A stretch of DNA of 6,774 nucleotides, taken from contig JACPRL010000070.1 of assembly GCA_016189965.1 (NCBI GenBank), positions 1 to 6,774 of the forward strand, given 5' to 3'. Below, piece by piece: positions 5,217 through 6,774 of this stretch. Position 1 is the stretch's first letter. Each line of letters begins with the position of its first letter. The notes beneath the pieces were generated by a model that was not told the origin of the DNA, did not search any database, and was given only the letters and a program-made list of their open reading frames with translations. Both the position numbers and the translations under genes were made by a program. The stretch comes from Acidobacteriota bacterium. GTDB lineage: Bacteria; Acidobacteriota; Terriglobia; Acidiferrales; 2-02-FULL-67-57.

Positions 5217-6488
5217 TCAGGTGCCTTCGGACCACGAGGCCAGGTAGCGCTGCTGCTCCGGGGTGAGGGCGTCCACCTGGATGCCGAGGGAGGCGAGCTT
5301 GAGGCGGGCGACCTGGCGGTCAATCTCTTCCGGGACGGGGTAGACTTTTTTCTCGAGCTCCGAAGCATGGCGGCTCAAGTATTCGACCGAGAGGGCCTGG
5401 TTGGCGAAGCTCATATCCATGACGGAGGCGGGGTGGCCTTCGGCGGCGGCGAGGTTGACCAGCCGGCCTTCACCGAGCAGGAAGAGCTTGCGGCCGTCGG
5501 CCAGGGTGTACTCCTCGACGTTATCGCGGGTGGTGCGCTTCGACTTGGCCAGCTTTTCGAGAGCCGGGAGGTCAAGCTCGACGTTGAAGTGGCCGGAGTT
5601 GGCGAGCACGGCGCCGCTCTTCATGCGCTCGAAGTGCTCGCGGACGATGATGTTCTTGTTGCCGGTGGCGGTGATGAAGACATCGCCGATGGCGGCGGCC
5701 TCGCGCATGGGCAGGACGCGGAAGCCGTCCATGGCGGCTTCGAGCGCCCGCGTGGGGTCAACTTCGGTGACCACGACGTGGGCGCCGAGACCGCGAGCGC
5801 GGGTGGCGATGCCGCGGCCGCACCAGCCGTAGCCAGCGACGACAACGGTGAGCCCGGCGATGAGGAGATTGGTGGCGCGCATGATGGCGTCCATGGTGGA
5901 CTGGCCGGTGCCGTAGCGGTTGTCGAACAGGTGCTTGGTGAAGGCGTCGTTGATGGCGATGACGGGGTAGGCGAGCACGCCCTCGCGGGCCATGCTGCGC
6001 AGGCGGATGACCCCGGTGGTGGTTTCTTCGGTGCCGCCGCGGACGCCGGAAAGGATTTCCTTGCGTGCGGTGTGGGCGGTGTGGACCAGGTCGCAGCCAT
6101 CGTCCAGGGTGATGTGGGGGTGAGTGTCGAGGGCGGCGTTGATGTGGGCGTAGTAGGTGTCCTTGTCTTCGCCGCGGATGGCGAAGACGGGAATGGCGAA
6201 ATCGTTCACCAGCGCCGCCGCGGCATCGTCCTGGGTGCTGAGAGGGTTCGAGGCACAGAGGGCGACCTGGGCGCCGCCGTCGCGCAGGGTGACGGCGAGG
6301 TTGGCGGTCTCAGTGGTGACGTGCAGGCAGGCGGCGAGGCGGAGACCCTTGAGCGGCTGCTCCTTTTGAAAGCGTTCGCGAAGGCGGGCCAGCACCGGCA
6401 TCTGCTGGGCGGCCCATTCGATGCGGAGCCGGCCGCGGTCGGCCAGCGCCAGGTCTTTGACGTCGCAAGCGATTCGTGTGATAGCCAC
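5217..6488 (-). CDS. ahcY: Adenosylhomocysteinase (S-adenosylhomocysteine hydrolase), short form
   Basis: A 423-residue cytoplasmic enzyme that reversibly splits S-adenosylhomocysteine to adenosine and homocysteine with tightly bound NAD, relieving product inhibition of methyltransferases. Substrate-domain landmarks are HVTTETA (56-62), STQDDAAAAL (84-93), DDG (129-131), EETTTGV (154-160) and Lys185/Asp189-Asn190 in TKHLFDNRYG. The NAD fold is GYGWCGRG (219-226), followed by ATGNKNII (274-281), NSGHFNVE (297-304) and LLGEGRLVNLAAAEGHP (337-353). It lacks the roughly 40-residue insertion of long bacterial enzymes and the C-terminal Lys-Tyr tail, ending LASWSEGT; this is the archaeal/Thermotoga-like short class. 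The start is GTG 6486-6488: an in-frame TGA lies five codons upstream, and GAGGT (6498-6502) is 9 nt before it. Short-class members sometimes accept other nucleoside homocysteines, so substrate preference is inferred. Confidence 0.96.
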   Translation of the reverse strand: MAITRIACDVKDLALADRGRLRIEWAAQQMPVLARLRERFQKEQPLKGLRLAACLHVTTETANLAVTLRDGGAQVALCASNPLSTQDDAAAALVNDFAIPVFAIRGEDKDTYYAHINAALDTHPHITLDDGCDLVHTAHTARKEILSGVRGGTEETTTGVIRLRSMAREGVLAYPVIAINDAFTKHLFDNRYGTGQSTMDAIMRATNLLIAGLTVVVAGYGWCGRGIATRARGLGAHVVVTEVDPTRALEAAMDGFRVLPMREAAAIGDVFITATGNKNIIVREHFERMKSGAVLANSGHFNVELDLPALEKLAKSKRTTRDNVEEYTLADGRKLFLLGEGRLVNLAAAEGHPASVMDMSFANQALSVEYLSRHASELEKKVYPVPEEIDRQVARLKLASLGIQVDALTPEQQRYLASWSEGT

Positions 6489-6497
6489 GGTCTTTCT

Positions 6498-6502
6498 ACC
6501 TC
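6498..6502 (-). promoter_or_regulatory. Ribosome binding site supporting the GTG start of ahcY
   Basis: Minus-strand GAGGT is 9 nt upstream of the GTG at 6488. With an in-frame stop five codons upstream, it makes GTG the only sensible start. It directly follows the closing stem of the leader structure (AAGCCCC at 6504-6510 on this strand), so folding could affect access to it. Confidence 0.6.
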
Positions 6503-6503
6503 A

Positions 6504-6586
6504 GGGGCTTCCCTCGACTCATCCCGCCGTTGCGGGACTCGCTCGGGATCTTCGCTCGGCTCTCGCCTCGCTTCGAAAAGCCCCAA
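6504..6586 (-). promoter_or_regulatory. Structured ahcY leader, containing a diverged repeat copy D
   Basis: On the minus strand GGGGCTTTTC pairs with GGGAAGCCCC next to the start codon region, 8 Watson-Crick and 2 G-U pairs, closing a domain of about 80 nt. Inside, TCCC-GA-G and C-GA-GGGA (outer ends 6548 and 6510) plus a TCCCGC/GCGGGA hairpin (6522-6527 with 6531-6536) form one arm, and GGC-GAGA-GCC another. The tandem G-A internal loop matches that of repeat copies A to C, so this may be a domesticated or degenerate repeat. I could not match it to the SAH riboswitch or a SAM riboswitch. An AT-rich AATATATTATT patch (6585-6595) upstream could be part of a promoter, but no clear -35 box is seen. 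Confidence 0.4.
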
Positions 6587-6611
6587 TATATTATTGCTGC
6601 TCTCTAATGTC

Positions 6612-6625
6612 GCAGCTAAAGCTGC
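6612..6625. repeat. Perfect short-loop palindrome
   Basis: GCAGCT (6612-6617), AA, AGCTGC (6620-6625). It has the same CT-AA-AG centre as the palindromes at 851, 2078 and 2115 but unrelated outer stem bases. Confidence 0.6.
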
Positions 6626-6774
6626 CACCCCAGTCCATGCTCTTCAACTGCTGAAGGGGGGGCTTCGCCCCCCTGACAGACAAGAATGTCTGTCCTACTA
6701 CTGGCCTCCTCTAAGCTGCGGCCCCAGTCCAGGCTCTACAACTGCTGAAGGGGGGGCTTCGCCCCCCCTGACAG
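6616..6774. repeat. Tandem repeat, 95-bp period, with G/C hairpins
   Basis: Two copies of a 64-bp block, 6616-6679 and 6711-6774, start exactly 95 bp apart and differ at only a handful of positions. Each carries the shared CCCCAGTCCA and AACTGCTGAAG stretches and ends in a run of seven G, CTTCG and six or seven C, then TGACAG. The hairpins have GC-rich stems of 7 and 8 bp with a TTC triloop (6657-6673 and 6750-6768). Between the copies, GACAGACA (6675-6682) and TGTCTGTC (6687-6694) form a perfect 8-bp stem with an AGAA loop. The second block ends at the window edge, so more units may follow. No gene is seen here. Confidence 0.8.

Noticed and set aside
6489..6600. SAH riboswitch upstream of ahcY
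   Set aside because: The position is right, but I could not align the conserved core of the SAH riboswitch, and the structure resembles the local repeat family instead.
6206..6654. Frames on both strands over the ahcY 5' end and leader (6206-6628 minus, 6421-6654 plus)
   Set aside because: They overlap well-supported ahcY codons in other frames or structured leader and repeat DNA.
6616..6774. CRISPR array from regularly spaced repeats
   Set aside because: Only two units, the repeated block (64 bp) is longer than the intervening part (31 bp), and that part is itself a hairpin. No cas genes are seen.

Overview
The window is a GC-rich bacterial chromosomal segment. It holds one truncated plus-strand gene at the left edge and four intact minus-strand genes: a class I methyltransferase, tldE, tldD and ahcY. 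The combination suggests an Acidobacteriota-like soil or groundwater bacterium. The signs are a short-form adenosylhomocysteinase, a tldD/tldE pair, many very short-loop palindromes of the GGGGCT-AA-AGCCCC type, and intergenic repeats of the kind whose spurious translation reads 'FVIPSGARNL'. This placement is from memory of such genomes, not a search, and is moderately confident at best. No phage, IS transposase, CRISPR array, tRNA or rRNA is visible.

Layout. 1-816 (+) is the 3' part of an exported two-domain protein of unknown function. 817-1203 is a convergent intergenic region with a terminator-like palindrome, further palindromes and a 140-bp terminal-inverted-repeat element (copy A). 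1204-1833 (-) is a SAM-dependent methyltransferase. 1834-2246 is intergenic, with repeat copy B and a cluster of four or five palindromes. 2247-3575 (-) is tldE/pmbA and 3565-5022 (-) is tldD; they overlap by 11 nt and are translationally coupled. 5023-5216 is a composite repeat containing copy C. 5217-6488 (-) is ahcY. 6489-6774 is a structured ahcY leader, followed upstream by a 95-bp-period tandem repeat that runs to the window edge.

How the genes may work together. TldD and TldE should form one heteromeric zinc metalloprotease acting on unfolded or modified peptides. AhcY removes S-adenosylhomocysteine, the product of methyltransferases in general. The neighbouring methyltransferase is a possible but unproven beneficiary. 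No RiPP precursor or gyrase toxin that would explain the protease is visible.

The most interesting material is between the genes. One repeat family occupies each gap between the minus-strand genes (copies A, B, C) and a diverged relative lies in the ahcY leader. The arm stems differ between copies by paired, compensatory substitutions and keep a symmetrical 2x2 internal loop that reads as tandem G-A on one strand. I see no convincing new protein-coding system.
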